64,000 nucleotides of DNA from Siphonodentalium dalli (GCA_032622095.1 CP136065.1:24005141-24069140); one strand, 5' to 3'. Positions 24,992 through 38,298 are shown, counted from the stretch's first letter. Made by a program: numbers and translations. Notes: generated from the letters alone by a model not told the origin.

Positions 24992-27287
24992 GTATGTATA
25001 CATGTACATAATCTCACACCCACTCGTTATACAGCCTGGTATGTATACATGTACATATTCTCACACCCACTGGTTATACAGCCTGGTATGTATACATGTA
25101 CATATTCTCACACCCACTGGTTATACAGCCTGGTATGTATACATGTACATATTCTCACACCCACTGGTTATACAGCCTGGTATGTATACATGTACATAAT
25201 CTCACACCCACTCGTTATACAGCCTGGTATGTATACATGTACATATTCTCACACCCACTCGTTATACAGCCTGGTATGTATACATGTACATATTCTCACA
25301 CCCACTCGTTATACAGCCTGGTATGTATACATGTACATATTCTCACACCCACTCGTTATACAGCCTGGTATGTATACATGTACATATTCTCACACCCACT
25401 CGTTATACAGCCTGGTATGTATACATGTACATAATCTCACACCCACTCGTTATACAGCCAGGTATGTATACATGTACATAATCTCACACCCACTCGTTAT
25501 ACAGCCAGGTATGTATACATCTACATATTCTCACACCCACTCGTTATACAGCCTGGTATGTATACATGTACATATTCTCACACCCACTCGTGATACAGCC
25601 TGGTATGTATACATGTACATAATCTCACACCCACTCGTTATACAGCCTGGTATGTATACATGTACATAATCTCACACCCACTCGTTATACAGCCAGGTAT
25701 GTATACATGTACATAATCTCACACCCACTCGTTATACAGCCAGGTATGTATACATGTACATATTCTCACACCCACTCGTTATACAGCCTGGTATGTATAC
25801 ATGTACATATTCTCACACCCACTCGTGATACAGCCTGGTATGTATACATGTACATAATCTCACACCCACTCGTTATACAGCCAGGTATGTATACATGTAC
25901 ATAATCTCACACCCACTCGTTATACAGCCAGGTATGTATACATGTACATATTCTCACACCCACTCGTTATACAGCCTGGTATGTATACATGTACATATTC
26001 TCACACCCACTCTTTATACAGCCTGGTATGTATACATGTACATAATCTCACACCCACTCTTTATACAGCCTGGTATGTATACATGTACATAATCTCACAC
26101 CCACTCGTTATACAGCCTGGTATGTATACATGTACATATTCTCACACCCACTCGTTATACAGCCTGGTATGTATACATGTACATATTCTCACACCCACTC
26201 GTTATACAGCCAGGTATGTATACATGTACATATTCTCACACCCACTCGTTATACAGCCAGGTATGTATACATGTACATAATCTCACACCCACTCTTTATA
26301 CAGCCTGGTATGTATACATGTACATATTCTCACACCCACTCGTTATACAGCCAGGTATGTATACATGTACATAATCTCACACCCACTCTTTATACAGCCA
26401 GGTATGTATACATGTACATATTCTCACACCCACTCTTTATACAGCCAGGTATGTATACATGTACATATTCTCACACCCACTCGTTATACAGCCTGGTATG
26501 TATACATGTACATAATCTCACACCCACTCTTTATACAGCCTGGTATGTATACATGTACATAATCTCACACCCACTCGTTATACAGCCTGGTATGTATACA
26601 TGTACATATTCTCACACCCACTCGTTATACAGCCTGGTATGTATACATGTACATATTCTCACACCCACTCTTTATACAGCCAGGTATGTATACATGTACA
26701 TATTCTCACACCCACTCGTTATACAGCCAGGTATGTAAACATGTACATAATCTCACACCCACTCTTTATACAGCCATGTGTGTATACATGTACATATTCT
26801 CACACCACTCGTTATACAGCCTGGTATGTATACATGTACATATTCTCACACCCACTCGTTATACAGCCAGGTATGTATACATGTACATATTCTCACACTC
26901 ACTCGTGATACAGCCTGGTATGTATACATATTCTCACACCCACTCGTTATACAGCCATGTATGTATACATGTACATATTCTCACACCCACTCGTTATACA
27001 GCCTGGTATGTATACATGTACATATTCTCACACCCACTCGTTATACAGCCTGGTATGTATACATGTACATATTCTCACACCCACTCGTTATACAGTCTGG
27101 TATGTATACATGTACATATTCTCACACCCACTCGTTATACAGCCTGGTATGTATACATGTACATATTCTCACACCCACTCGTTATACAGCCTGGTATGTA
27201 TACATGTACATAATCTCACACCCACTCGTTATACAGCCAGGTATGTATACATGTACATATTCTCACACCCACTCTTTATACATTTCC
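24979..27287 (+). repeat. 47-bp tandem array carrying the exon 3 splice donor, ~49 copies
   Basis: The unit is 47 bp. It begins with the last bases of exon 3 (TTATACAGCCTG), then the donor GTATGTATACATGTACATA, then CTCACACCCACTCG. About 49 copies fill the start of intron 3. Copies vary between CCTG|GTATGT and CCAG|GTATGT, and between CATAAT and CATATT. A few have lost the donor G (CCATGT) or carry small deletions. The unit has no stop in several frames, which opens ORFs of up to 242 codons that are artefacts of the repeat. This is not a CRISPR array: there are no unique spacers. Confidence 0.95.
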
Positions 27288-27342
27288 CCACTGTATATAC
27301 ATTGAAAATAACCATAACGTTCACATACGAAAATATTGTTAA

Positions 27343-27691
27343 CCCTTTACCCAACAGAACGGTCCTGTGCCAATGCATTCTCTGATATATGCGAGTCGAC
27401 CATAATGCATTGGCTTAACATATTAAAAATTATAAAATTGTTAAAGAATGTAAGAAAAAAAGATTTTTTTTAGGCCAATGCATTCTCTTATATATGCGAG
27501 GCGACCTATGGTCGACTCGCATATATAAGAGAATGCATTGGCACAGGGCATAACTGTAACTATCACAATGTGGTCAATGAATCGGTTCCAATGATATCCA
27601 TATTTGTATGGTTTTATTGAGACAGACCCAAGATATTTTAGGCTGTTGAAGCTTTATTTGGCCGGTTTTGGCCGTTTTGTTGGGTAAAGGG
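27343..27691 (-). mobile_element. Paired-hairpin TTAA MITE, copy 3 (reverse)
   Basis: Flanked by TTAA on both sides (27339-27342 and 27692-27695) and in opposite orientation to the other copies. The first hairpin is reduced by a deletion; the second (27474-27545) is intact. Confidence 0.88.
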
Positions 27692-28463
27692 TTAATGAAG
27701 ATGGTTAGGGATCACGTTGCCCTGTCTTTATTTCATACAATTGTTCCTTATTTCGAAACTTCGTCATGTCGAAGGTTTTCAATCCGAAAGTATAAAAATT
27801 GTCATAGGGTCGATGGTTCTGTATAAACAGTTACAACCCCGTCTCCCGTTGGCAGGGGATCCACCTACAACTGGGTTTGAGTGGGCATTTTGGTTACGTT
27901 GACAAACATGATATGCAAATAATATCGAATTTATTATCGACATATCACACTGGTTGAACAGAAGTCATTATTTGTACGAGTTTTCGCAGTACCGTACTGT
28001 AAATCGAGGCGGAGTGTTATTATACTGTCAAGATACAGTGGGCGACAATTATTAAAGTAATCCTTTCACGACTGGAGCTTCCTGAAATTTTGGGAAAACC
28101 CTGTGGCAATGGCGTCATCACTAGGTATTCACCTATTCAGTGTGCTCATTGATAACAACTCTCTTCAAAGCATACATGTTTACATTGTCGATGTCATTGA
28201 CCGCGTATAAACAAAAATCCGCATATTTATTGAACCGTTATATGGTGCGATATTTCCGAAGTACGAAATACTTTCGTCGCCTAACCTCGTCTTGAATGTC
28301 GATCTTTTCGGCGCGTTTTAATTAGCTTTTCAGCTCCATGCTTTCCGTCTCCAATTGGTGTAAAAAAAAGTTTAGCCAAAAGTTTAGCCAAATGAAATTT
28401 TTATTATATAGCCAAATTCGAAAAAGATTGGCCATTGGCTAATTTGGCTACAGACAGCGCGAA

Positions 28464-28545
28464 CACTGCAATGCATTCTCTTATATAAACTAGTCGACCA
28501 TAGGGAACATCGCACATATAAGAGAATGCACTGGCCTATTCGGTT
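28464..28545. repeat. Solo hairpin of the paired-hairpin MITE
   Basis: One hairpin of AATGCATTCTCTTATATA type with a decayed loop and no second hairpin or TTAA end. Confidence 0.6.
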
Positions 28546-29060
28546 ATTTGACATGTAAACCACAAAGAGGACACAAATCTTTTTAGACAAACCGATAGCG
28601 ATATGTACGCCCTAAAATGTATCGGAAAAACTCCAATATAATAAATTTGGCGCAGTTTGCCCACATGTTTCGCTATTCGTGAAGTAATTCAAAAGATTTT
28701 CTGATGTCTTGTAGACGACGTTTCTCTGGTTGATATCGTCGACTTCATGCGTGTGGCCCGGATTGATGGGACTGCGGTATTTTTTTGACCCACTATTTTT
28801 CTCCCACAGTAAATGCTTAACAACCAATTTAATGTTTGTTTGAATACTTTCGGACTCACAATGCATTTATTGAAGCATATTTATGGTGCTACAAATATAC
28901 AGGTCAAGAGTACTGTAAATTTTAAAGTGTTCACGCGTGGCAACAGGGGATTGGAATACAATTTATGAATCTGATTAACGTTCATCTATGAAGGAATGGA
29001 AAAACTGCAGAAGAGACCCACAATACAACAATTGAAATAATTATTCAGAATTGTTTTCAG

Positions 29061-29455
29061 ATGTGTCGGGGTTCAATCCATGCTACCACAAGAGTGGGTG
29101 TAGTCCACACCCCGCACAAGAACAGACAGACATGTACAGTGATTATCAAAGGAATATTAGTTTTAGCGACGATAGTATTACAGCAAACACCACGGTGGAC
29201 TGCGCGAAACGACGACGTGTCGGCGGTGCTGCCGCTGCGAAGGACCAATCTACGAACAATACTCTCTATACTACTTCTCAGTCTCTCTTCCCAGGGAAGG
29301 ACCAGTATTCTATGGGTGACATTGATGAGGAAATGACTAGCCTACCCGTCAGGACGAATAAACGGGACTCTAGTTCAACCGGAAGTTACCCTATAAACCC
29401 GGAAGATCTTTGTGATGAAATTGACAATCTCTTTTTCAAGGAACCCAAGGTTTAA
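29061..29455 (+). CDS. Protocadherin, exon 4 (C-terminal, cytoplasmic)
   Basis: The acceptor TTGTTTTCAG precedes a phase-1 exon whose first two bases complete an Asp codon with the last G of exon 3. It encodes about 131 residues starting DVSGFNPCYHKSGCSPHP and ending in a TAA at 29453-29455. Notable parts are the Cys-rich CYHKSGC start, a basic CAKRRRVGG stretch and an acidic end (DLCDEIDNLFFKEPKV) that could be a short interaction motif. With the other exons the predicted protein has 1148 residues. The Cys-containing motif sits where vertebrate delta protocadherins carry conserved cytoplasmic motifs, but similarity is not close enough to name a subtype. Confidence 0.85.
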
Positions 29456-29459
29456 TGTT

Positions 29460-30485
29460 CTTTGGGAATTGGGAGTATGTATGTTTCACTGCGTCCAATA
29501 GACCTAAAGCTGATATAGTGCTGCTCAAACTCACTTTTCTGTAATTCGACCTTGTCTGATAGATTTATTAATAATTCATTCAAATACGTTTGTGATCTGG
29601 TTTATCCATTAGACAATATGAATAATTTCCATAAAATACAATAAATTTGAATTGCATTTTGCTCATATAGACTATTGGCAAAGCTTTCTGAAAAAAAATC
29701 TTAATTCTAATCTCATTAACATACAGTATTAGCAGTTTTACGGTTTTTAAATATGCAGCCTCGGTTCATCGTATATAAACTGAATTTATTATCTTCATAA
29801 AAAAACCTGTCTATTATTTAGGTTTGAAACTTATGGCAATTTCAGACAAAAAATTGACTAAATATTGATAAAATATACTACTGTTCGTCCCCACTAATTA
29901 TTGGCTGGAAAATCAAGAATAAGCACAATTTCAACCTGTATATGGTGTAATATTTCATACACATGTTGTATGAAGCATGAAATGTCTCTGGTGTGTAAAA
30001 TGTTTGAGTGTACCCACAATCGAGACTACTCGTTAGTGTCAGTTTCTACGAATTTATTAAATATATTTTCGATGGTTTGGAGGGACACCAATGAGTTTAG
30101 CAGTAATAGATATATATATTTTTTTTTTTGGAAATACCACTCTTGTTAAATATCTATAGATGTGGCGTGTGGTTACAACCAAATGTTTCAGTTCTATAAA
30201 TTCGGCAACGATGTAAAATTTGATTTTATAAACAAATAGGTTTACTATGGGACAGAACAAGCGTTGCTACATAGAATTTGTTTGTTTTTTCAATTGAAAA
30301 AAATTATAATCTCATTTCATTTCTGGTTATAGATAAATAGAATTAAACTGATAGCAACACATACCAAACATATACGTTAGTTGATATCTCGAGGCGAACG
30401 ATTTGTCTACGGTTCTGTTGGTTGAACGTACACTGGTTTTCTTTGCTGTTTCAATGTGAACCAAACGGACACAGCCCCGGTGATA
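29460..30485. other. Protocadherin 3' untranslated and intergenic DNA
   Basis: AT-rich, with no coding signal or repeat family beyond the candidate polyadenylation hexamer. Confidence 0.45.
29640..29645 (+). promoter_or_regulatory. Candidate polyadenylation signal of the protocadherin gene
   Basis: This AATAAA lies 185 bp after the stop codon in AT-rich sequence. It is the first canonical hexamer I noticed downstream. The true cleavage site is not shown by the sequence. Confidence 0.4.
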
Positions 30486-30494
30486 TATATATAT

Positions 30495-31215
30495 AACAAT
30501 GGCTGCGGACACACGTATCACAGTAGCGATGGCATAGTAGGTGTGACAATGTATTATGGTGGAGTTTGGTGACAATTGGTCGTCACAATTACTATGCCAT
30601 AGCTGACCATATGTCGCCCGCTGCATATTCGCACACTGAGTCTTCCAAAGTTCGTTATGATCAGCCTTTTTCTTGTTTTGGTCCTTGTATATATTGTTCG
30701 CTTTGTTTATTCCAGATACTTTCTCTCAGCTGCATTTCTCCCAACAATTCTGACACAGCTCAATCGGCCCACATGATAATGTTAGCGGAATTATGCGTAG
30801 AACTAAACGTCGCAAAATTTAAAATGCTATTGGGGAACTGTCTTAATACGCATGAAATTAATATAAGTAGATAAACATGCAGTGAGATCATATCAATAAA
30901 ATACTACGTGCATGATATGTAAGTGAAAGACGGATTGCCATGGTCAAACACAATTCTGGTCGATCGGTCGTGCTATTATATTATATCGTAGATAATACAA
31001 TGTAGCAAAACGTAATCGGTAGAGATCAACCTTTGTGAAACACAATGGGTTAATTGGTCGAGTCGACTCATTGTGCGGAAACTCAGCGGGCAACATGGCG
31101 AGCTATGGCACAGAATTATGACAATCAATTGTCACCAAACTCGACCATAATAAATTGTCACACCTACTATGGCATCGCTACTGTGATACGTGTGTCCACA
31201 GCCAATGTCGTATAA
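30495..31215. mobile_element. Foldback element with ~128-bp inverted ends
   Basis: The left arm at about 30498-30625 and the right arm at about 31083-31213 are imperfect reverse complements (GACACACGTATCACAGTAGC, GTAGGTGTGACAAT and CCATAGCT blocks). About 460 bp lie between. No transposase is visible, so it is probably a non-autonomous DNA element. Confidence 0.75.
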
Positions 31216-32249
31216 AGTGCTCAAACCAGATAGTACATTTATTTAAAAACCGTGAAAAAAATCATTTCATCTTCATATATATTATCTTCATTATATATTA
31301 TCTTCATTATATATTATCTTCATTACAGTAAAATCATATTTCCCGCTCAAGGAACAAGGAGAAGTTCATGTTGTTTTGTTTTATATTTTTATTATTTATA
31401 TCTTTTATAAACATTTATATCTTTGTAAATAAATAATTTTTCATGGCATAAACAATTGGTTTTCATGTATTCAAATCTGCTTTCATGTAATATTTGAGGT
31501 TAATTTACATCATATAATTCCTGGACGAGTATAACCAATTTAATGAATTATAATCGTCTACCCTTATCAATTTGACACGATCCCGTAAAATTATTATCAT
31601 TTGATTTCGATAATATAATTATCGATTATTTCAAGTTTCGAACCATGGTAAACGATGGGATATCTCTTCCTAAATACGATGTATACAGTTTCCAAGGTAT
31701 AAACTAATAATTGTGAATTTGAGTCAGACACTGTCCGGAAATGCTTATATCAATTAATTTTGATTTTATATCAATATTTTCTTATATAATGCAATAATTA
31801 ATTTGGACATTTATTCGTTACTATATTTAGAACATAACGTCATGAATCTTTCAGGTTATCTCAGATAGCGTTTTCCGCTTGCTATGCTCCAGACGTTTCC
31901 ACGAGCTGTAAAATGTCCCAAATGTAGTGTATGCACTATACCAGAATATTCGAAATAGATCAATATTAATTTATAGAAGCGTTTCCGGACAGGGGTCTTC
32001 ACAGAATACTATATAAAACTTGTTATGTGAAGATATAGACCATCTATAACCCGTATTATCTGAATGGACAACGAATCGTACACTGCAAATTGCCTATTAT
32101 TCATCTGGATGGATGTTCAGGAACTATAAGCAGATGCCAGACGAACATATCACTTGAGTGCAGAAGGTGGCAACTTTTCAGATAAGAAGTTTTGGTCATA
32201 TATTAGCACAAAACATCCTGTGAGTTATGTTAATATACATAAACTATGT

Positions 32250-32704
32250 ACAAGTCTTAGTTTAGTGTGCCTGTCATTTTCAGAATGAGGTCCCCAGAGG
32301 GTGAATGTAGTGACGCTATCCCGAATATCGGGATAGCATCACCAAATTCACCCTCTGTGGACCTCTTTCTGCATGGCATCATCTGCTATGGGAAACAGAC
32401 TCAGATTGAAGTTCCCAAATGGTGAATATTGTGATGTACACCCGTTTGGAACCTTGATTATGCAATGTGTCGTCTGCCAATTTGGGGATATAGAGAAACT
32501 AAACTAAAAAAGAAATATAATCTATGTGAAGAAGTTTCTATAGAAAGTTGATAATAAAGAACTTTTCCAGAGAAGAGGAGGCATAAGGTCCCCAGGGGGT
32601 GGGGTGAATTTAGTTATGCTAGCCCTCTATGCGGGATAGCATCACTAAATTCACCCTCTGGGGACCTCATATTGCAAATGACAGGCACACTAAACTCAGA
32701 CTTG
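32250..32704. mobile_element. Paired-hairpin MITE, family 2, copy 2
   Basis: Same ends (CAAGTCT then GTTTAGTGTGCCTGTCATT) and the same two-hairpin plan as the copy at 17323. About 240 bp lie between the hairpins instead of 15 bp. The hairpins are diverged. Confidence 0.82.
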
Positions 32705-32709
32705 ACTAT

Positions 32710-34895
32710 GACAACGGGCGTAAATAAACAACATCTGGCATGGTGGACAATCTTACCTCCTTCATAATCGTCGATGAGTAATTGTTCGATTTCAATTAAT
32801 ATGTAAAGATATTCAGAGAGCAACTTTATTCTGTTTGTTGAACGTATTTTATGAACATCCCATCAAATTAATGGATGATAACTCATATGGGTTTACTTCT
32901 CTGTCGTCTGCTTAGATTACTTGGGCATGTCTTGTAGATCTACCACCGAACAGACAGGCAATAAGTGGATACATTTAGAGAATAATGGAAGGAATAAAGT
33001 GGTAATGTATTCAACGTAAACAAAACTCATGGTGATTTGTTTAGGGTGACCCCGATCTCTGCAACGAAAGTATATGGTGTACACGTTCGACTCGCCCAAC
33101 CTTCTAGATTATTACTAGATATTTTCATATCTAGATAACTTATTTTTAATAGTTTGATGTTGTGTTGCAGGAAGGTTTGTGAGATTGGGACGCCTATGTA
33201 TCGTTTGATGGAAGTCGGTGACGATACCCCAACAAGAGTCAACTGTGCGTTTCATCTAGTTACCATGGCAACTCGAATTTAAAGCGACCATGGAAACGCG
33301 CGGCGAATATGGTCCGTCAACAACCATATTCAATGGCTTCTGATGAACATATCCTTATTACTCATTAGAATATTGGGTCACGTGGGCTATGGACAACCTT
33401 GATGTAAAAGCCACGCACGTCAGTCAATATCAATATAATGAAGTCGAAATTAAAAATATATAGCAATAACAACCGTTTGACAACTCTATGACGTACTATT
33501 TTGTGTTCTCACTGTTCTGTTTCTTTCTCGTAGACTAATAATACGTGTTGGAATTAGTTTTCGCAGCAATAGCATTTACATTCAGACTAACTGGGATTGG
33601 ATTTCTAAAAGCATACATTCTCACAAGTTATCTCGCAGTGAAAACTAATTCGGAGACACCACAAACTATTTTTACCGGTCCGAACTGCAAGTGACGGTCC
33701 CGACTTCGAATTTATTTTCAACATAGTTGCTGTGTTGAGCTGATATTTTCCACACAAAACCGACGTCCAACCATCGCAAAATAATCGTTATACACTAAGT
33801 TATTGTGGTTGATTGTAACATTGTGTGACATTTTAACTTTATATACTATAAATACTTATCCTTAAATAATAAGTTCAACAAACGACAATTTGATGAACTT
33901 ATTGTGTGAACATTTCCCTTCAATAAATATGACTCCTTCTCCACTTTTAGTATCTGGCATCTGCTTATATTTCCTGAACACCCATCCAGATGACCAATAT
34001 ACCATTCCAATGAATACTTTTGTAAACTGAGTTGGAGTACCAATTCAGTATAGCAAGGGTTAACACGTGCAATTTGAAGTTGATGTCCAACCGATTTGCA
34101 GAACAAATGGGTTGAACATTGTGCGTCCAGCAGCCAAAGCACGATAGTAGAACGTATGCATGTTACGGAACACCCTCGTACATGTTCTGCCGACAACTGT
34201 GATGCTTACTCGGACATTTGACAAGTTTTGAAAAGACAGACTTCCAAATTCTTAAAGCTGTATAGAACATAGATGATATCACAAATAAGCTATCGCTCTA
34301 AGAGAATGAAACGGTGTTGTAATTAAGTTTACCCTATTTATCTTGATACGTCATCGCGGGAATTACAGATTCTGACACAGCAAACGCGTTGCTTGTTGCA
34401 GGAGGTGGTGCACCAAAGTACGTTTTCTGAAGACAGTCTTGGTCTGATTTTTCACGTCACACGTACATGTAGCATAACCCTATGTTTTTGGAACAAATTT
34501 CCATAATCAACTTGAATGTGTACGATCGTTGTGATGTTACCCGTTTAGACCTACATGACATAATGGCAATCGGCGGCACGGGTTCTTGTCGGTTACCTGG
34601 TAACAATTATATGTACAACTTTTGAAGCGAATATATTCAAATGAAACATACATGTATATATGAGATATAGCACAGTAGCAATGTTATATTTGAAACATAC
34701 ATGTATTGTAAGAAAACGGCGGTGAAAGTTTTAACATAATATTGTTTAAGCAGCAAGAAATACCGACAGTCAAGTATAAAAACAATTAAGAAGAAAGATT
34801 GTTCATACTGAAAGACATTGCAAGCGGAAGAATATTGTTAATTGTTCAATACTTTTAACGATACTAGGTTAATACTGTTATCATTTAACACCAGA
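32710..34895. other. Intergenic DNA between converging genes
   Basis: No coding block was recognised. A 55-bp stretch at about 33948-34003 is the reverse complement of one at about 32092-32147 (CATCTGGATGG and CAGATGCCAGA blocks), which may mark ends of an old 1.9-kb element. The 3' end of the minus-strand gene must lie here, but no clear AATAAA was found on that strand. Confidence 0.45.
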
Positions 34896-34901
34896 TTAAC
34901 A

Positions 34902-35617
34902 TCAACAGTGTGATTCTCCTCGTTCATCAGTCACACTGAATGGAGATCGGAGATTGTTCCGTGAGGAGTCAACGTCTGAATCGGTTATCGTGTCCCCTTG
35001 TTCTGAATTATGTCTTTGGGCTGAACCTGGCCTGCTAGCAGAACCTTGCCTATGAGCCGATCCTTGTCTGTGAGCCGATCCTGATCTGTGTGGCGACCCA
35101 TGTCTATGAGCCGATCCCTGCCTATGAGCCGATCCCTGCCTATGATCCGATCCTTGTCTATGAGCCGACCCTGGTCTGTCTGGCGACCCATGTCTGTGTG
35201 GTGACCCGTGTCTATTGGGAGACCTACCCCTGTGTTCAGATTTCTCACTTTGACCAGAACCCCTTCGCCCACGATTCTCGTCACCAGAACCCCTTCTTCC
35301 ATGGTGTTCTCCATGCGAAACAGAGTCGGGCGATTCGCAGTATTGACCGCTGGTCATCGAATCCGTCCTCATCTGAGAATTGGGCCAGCTTTTTACAGAC
35401 TCATTGTCCGTGTCTCGAGCACTATCTTTCGTTTCTATTTTAGGAAGCTTACTAAATTGTCCTTGTTTGTAATTGTACCATTGCCAGGTTTCTGGCGGCA
35501 AGAATGGCCTTTGTCCGATCGGAACCTGCTGGGACCACACGTGGGCCAATTCTTTGAGCGAGATTACACCCTTATTGGCCTCTTCGTTCACTCGAATTTC
35601 TTCATTCAATTCTGGGT
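34902..35617 (-). CDS. Unassigned repeat protein, last exon (His/Gly/Ser-rich tail)
   Basis: After the acceptor CAATCTATTTACAG, two bases complete an Asp codon with the previous exon (phase 1), and the frame runs to a stop at 34902-34904. The first part (DPELNEEIRVNEEANKGVIS, then WQWYNYKQGQFSKLPK) looks globular. The second is a low-complexity region of about 14 copies of a six-residue unit (RQGSAH, RHGSPH), encoded by an 18-bp minisatellite in the exon. It ends SVTDERGESHC. The tail is basic and probably disordered. I do not recognise the family, and nothing indicates secretion or a membrane segment. Confidence 0.8.
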
Positions 35618-35705
35618 CTGTAAATAGATTGATGGAATAATTAGTCCAGGAGATATTGATCGACCTTTGCACCCACAGGAATCAACGTAACATCACTAAT
35701 GTTCT

Positions 35706-37557
35706 TCCATATGGTCTCCTCTAAGTTTTTTCACTTGTTAACAAGAAACAAAAGTTACCACAGAGACTCGACAAGATGGCGTCCATCATGGCGACTATTT
35801 TGCTTGACATGCACCATGTCACTTCGACCGCCATTATAGTAAATATATTATCGTACCAGCTTTTATTTTCCAATCGATACGTTATTCTAATATACAACGC
35901 GTACAAACTGGCCAACAATCCGACACTAAAATCCAATATGGCGGCCGAAATGTGAACAATTAATCAAATTTCGACATTTCTCCGGCTATCGTTTGACCAT
36001 GGAACGCATGGGCATCATGGTGAGATATTTTACGTTTATCTTATAAAGAGGCATTTGCGCACAAAATGAGACCGTAATATGCATTCCAAGGCCGGATGTT
36101 TTTGCCAGATATCACGTTTTTCCAAATACCGGCATACGCCGATCGCGTGATGTCTGTTTCGAATAAGTTTGTGTTATTGCTATTATAAAAATCCACACAG
36201 GAGATACCAGGGCTAGGACTCCTCTTATACTTGAGATGAGAAATATTCACCAAAGTTCAAAATGGCGACCAGAAATGGAAAAATCACCGAAAATCGCTGA
36301 TTTCCACATCAGTGAGCATTATTATTACGACAACTCCACCCATGCTTACTGTTGTGAGTTGATAATACTGAGGCAAAGTACTGTCCTTATATATGATCCA
36401 ACAAAAAGTCCTCCAAATCCAACTTGGCGCCCAAAATGAGGTACATAGTTTGAAAGAAAAAAATCACAGAAAATCTTTCATATTCACATCAGTGAGCGTT
36501 ATTGTCATGACAACTCCAATTACTCCAACCTTGCCTACAGTTGAGATGGGAATACTGAGGCGATTTAACTAACTTACTACTTTCTCTCCAGGAAACATAC
36601 TCCCATTTACAAGATGGTTGCTAAATGGCGACCGAAATTTGAAAACACGTCGATATACCTTTAATTTCTTACAATGCATGCGAGTTACTATTACATGCAT
36701 TTCACCCATATATACATGTAGATAGGGAACATTGATACGAAGTAGTCGTTTGAGTTGGGCAATTGATACTCACGCCAAGATGTCGTCCAAACTGGTGGCC
36801 AGAAATTGAAAAGACGTCAATAGTTTCACATTATAATTTCAACTTTTGTCATAATATCAATATGTTATATACGAAACGCTGCACAAATCATCTATCGGTA
36901 CCTAGGTATTTAGGCGCATATCACAGCTATTGGCATCTTGGAAGGACGAACACACACACACACACACACACCCTCCCTCACTGCATAATGGCGGTGTGGA
37001 ATTTAGAAATCCATTCTCCAGTAACCCCCGATAATGTCCCTAACCGTAGGTGCACCGAATATTATGACTGCAAGATCCAGAACAACCACTGGGTTGATTA
37101 TGATTTGCCACATTTAAATTATTTGGACCAGCTTCAATCTCTGGATTAGATCAATATATATGGCTCGCATTATCAAAGACTTCTACACTTCCTGGGAGAA
37201 GGGTCCCTCCAATCAGAACGTTTCAAACAATACATTTGCCGGAGTCCTGCTTGTGGTTTTGCCCAAACAAATCAGAATTCTTATCCTTATTAATGGCAAT
37301 TAGCTTCATTCATGGTATATGTAGCATATTGTATAAATTCGTATGTTACAATATGGGAATTGAGCGTCATCTTGCGGTATGAACTAGAATGTGATAATAT
37401 ATTTACTATAATGACGATCAAAAATACCTGCTGCATGTCAAGCAAAATGGCCGCCATGATGGATGCCATCTTGTACGCAGTCTCTGCGGTCACTTTGTGT
37501 TCTTGTTAGCGAGTTAAAAAAAATTAGAGACCATAAGGAAGAAAGTTAGTGAAGTTG
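35706..37557. mobile_element. 1.85-kb element with ~200-bp inverted ends
   Basis: The left arm at about 35706-35910 and the right arm at about 37310-37557 are imperfect reverse complements (GAGACTCG/GCAAGATGG, ATGGCGNCNATTTTGCTTGACATG and ATAGTAAATATATTATC blocks). Inside are four degenerate copies of a ~190-bp unit (AATGGCGACCNGAAATNGAAAA) and a (CA)n run at 36953. An ORF near 36985-37149 (MAVWNLEIHSPVTPDNVPNR start) might be a transposon relic. It lies in the last intron of the minus-strand gene. A related end fragment occurs at about 40673-40860. Confidence 0.7.
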
Positions 37558-38298
37558 AGTCCTGGGGGGGGGGGGGGGGTGCAGAGGTCGACCAATATAT
37601 TCTGGACTAAATTCATCAAACAAGCAGTAAAAGTGAGAAACTTAAATGACATTTGTCACATGTTTCTTGACCATGTTATCCATGATCACTAAAGTGTATA
37701 TTCGACTATCTAGCAATTTGAATACTGTTATCATGTTAACTGTCATCGGAGGTCAGTTGCTTGCTTTGAAACAAATATATATATTCCACCAACCAAACGA
37801 ATTGCGGCTTAAAAGGTTTCTCTGAATATAAATGTTTGTGTCCTGGAATCTGAAATTCAGATCTTGGAAGGTTATATAGATGTTTTCTGGATAACCTGTC
37901 TACTTTTTGAAAATCATGCGTTAATTTAACATTATCGCGCGACAATGGTATATTCCTATGTATTAAGACTTTATGAGTTATGTGACAACTAACTAAAATG
38001 CGTTGGAGGAAGTGCTGCTATGCTATGCTTTAATCTCTAAGACATGAATTCACATGTAACTGGCGAGATGTGCAATATTTCCTGGAGAATTCCGTAAACT
38101 CTGAAATAGAAATCTAAACTCTTCAAAAGAAATGGAGGTCCGAGTTGAAGTTCGTAAACTCGTCTGTTTCATTAAAACAGAGCTGATTGTTGAAAATTAA
38201 ATAGGCGACAATGAACAATTTTCTCGTAAGCTGAATCATTGCTTGTGTAACGTTAACTCGCTGTCCAACCTGAGGGGATACATCTAACATAAACTTAC

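Noticed and set aside
24941-27385. Several long plus-strand ORFs (up to 242 codons) and a CRISPR-like direct-repeat pattern
   Set aside because: The ORFs are translations of a 47-bp tandem array without stops in several frames. The repeats are contiguous, with no unique spacers, and lie in an animal intron, so CRISPR is excluded.
35208-35627. Plus-strand ORFs of 139 and 117 codons
   Set aside because: Antisense shadows of the last exon and its 18-bp repeat.
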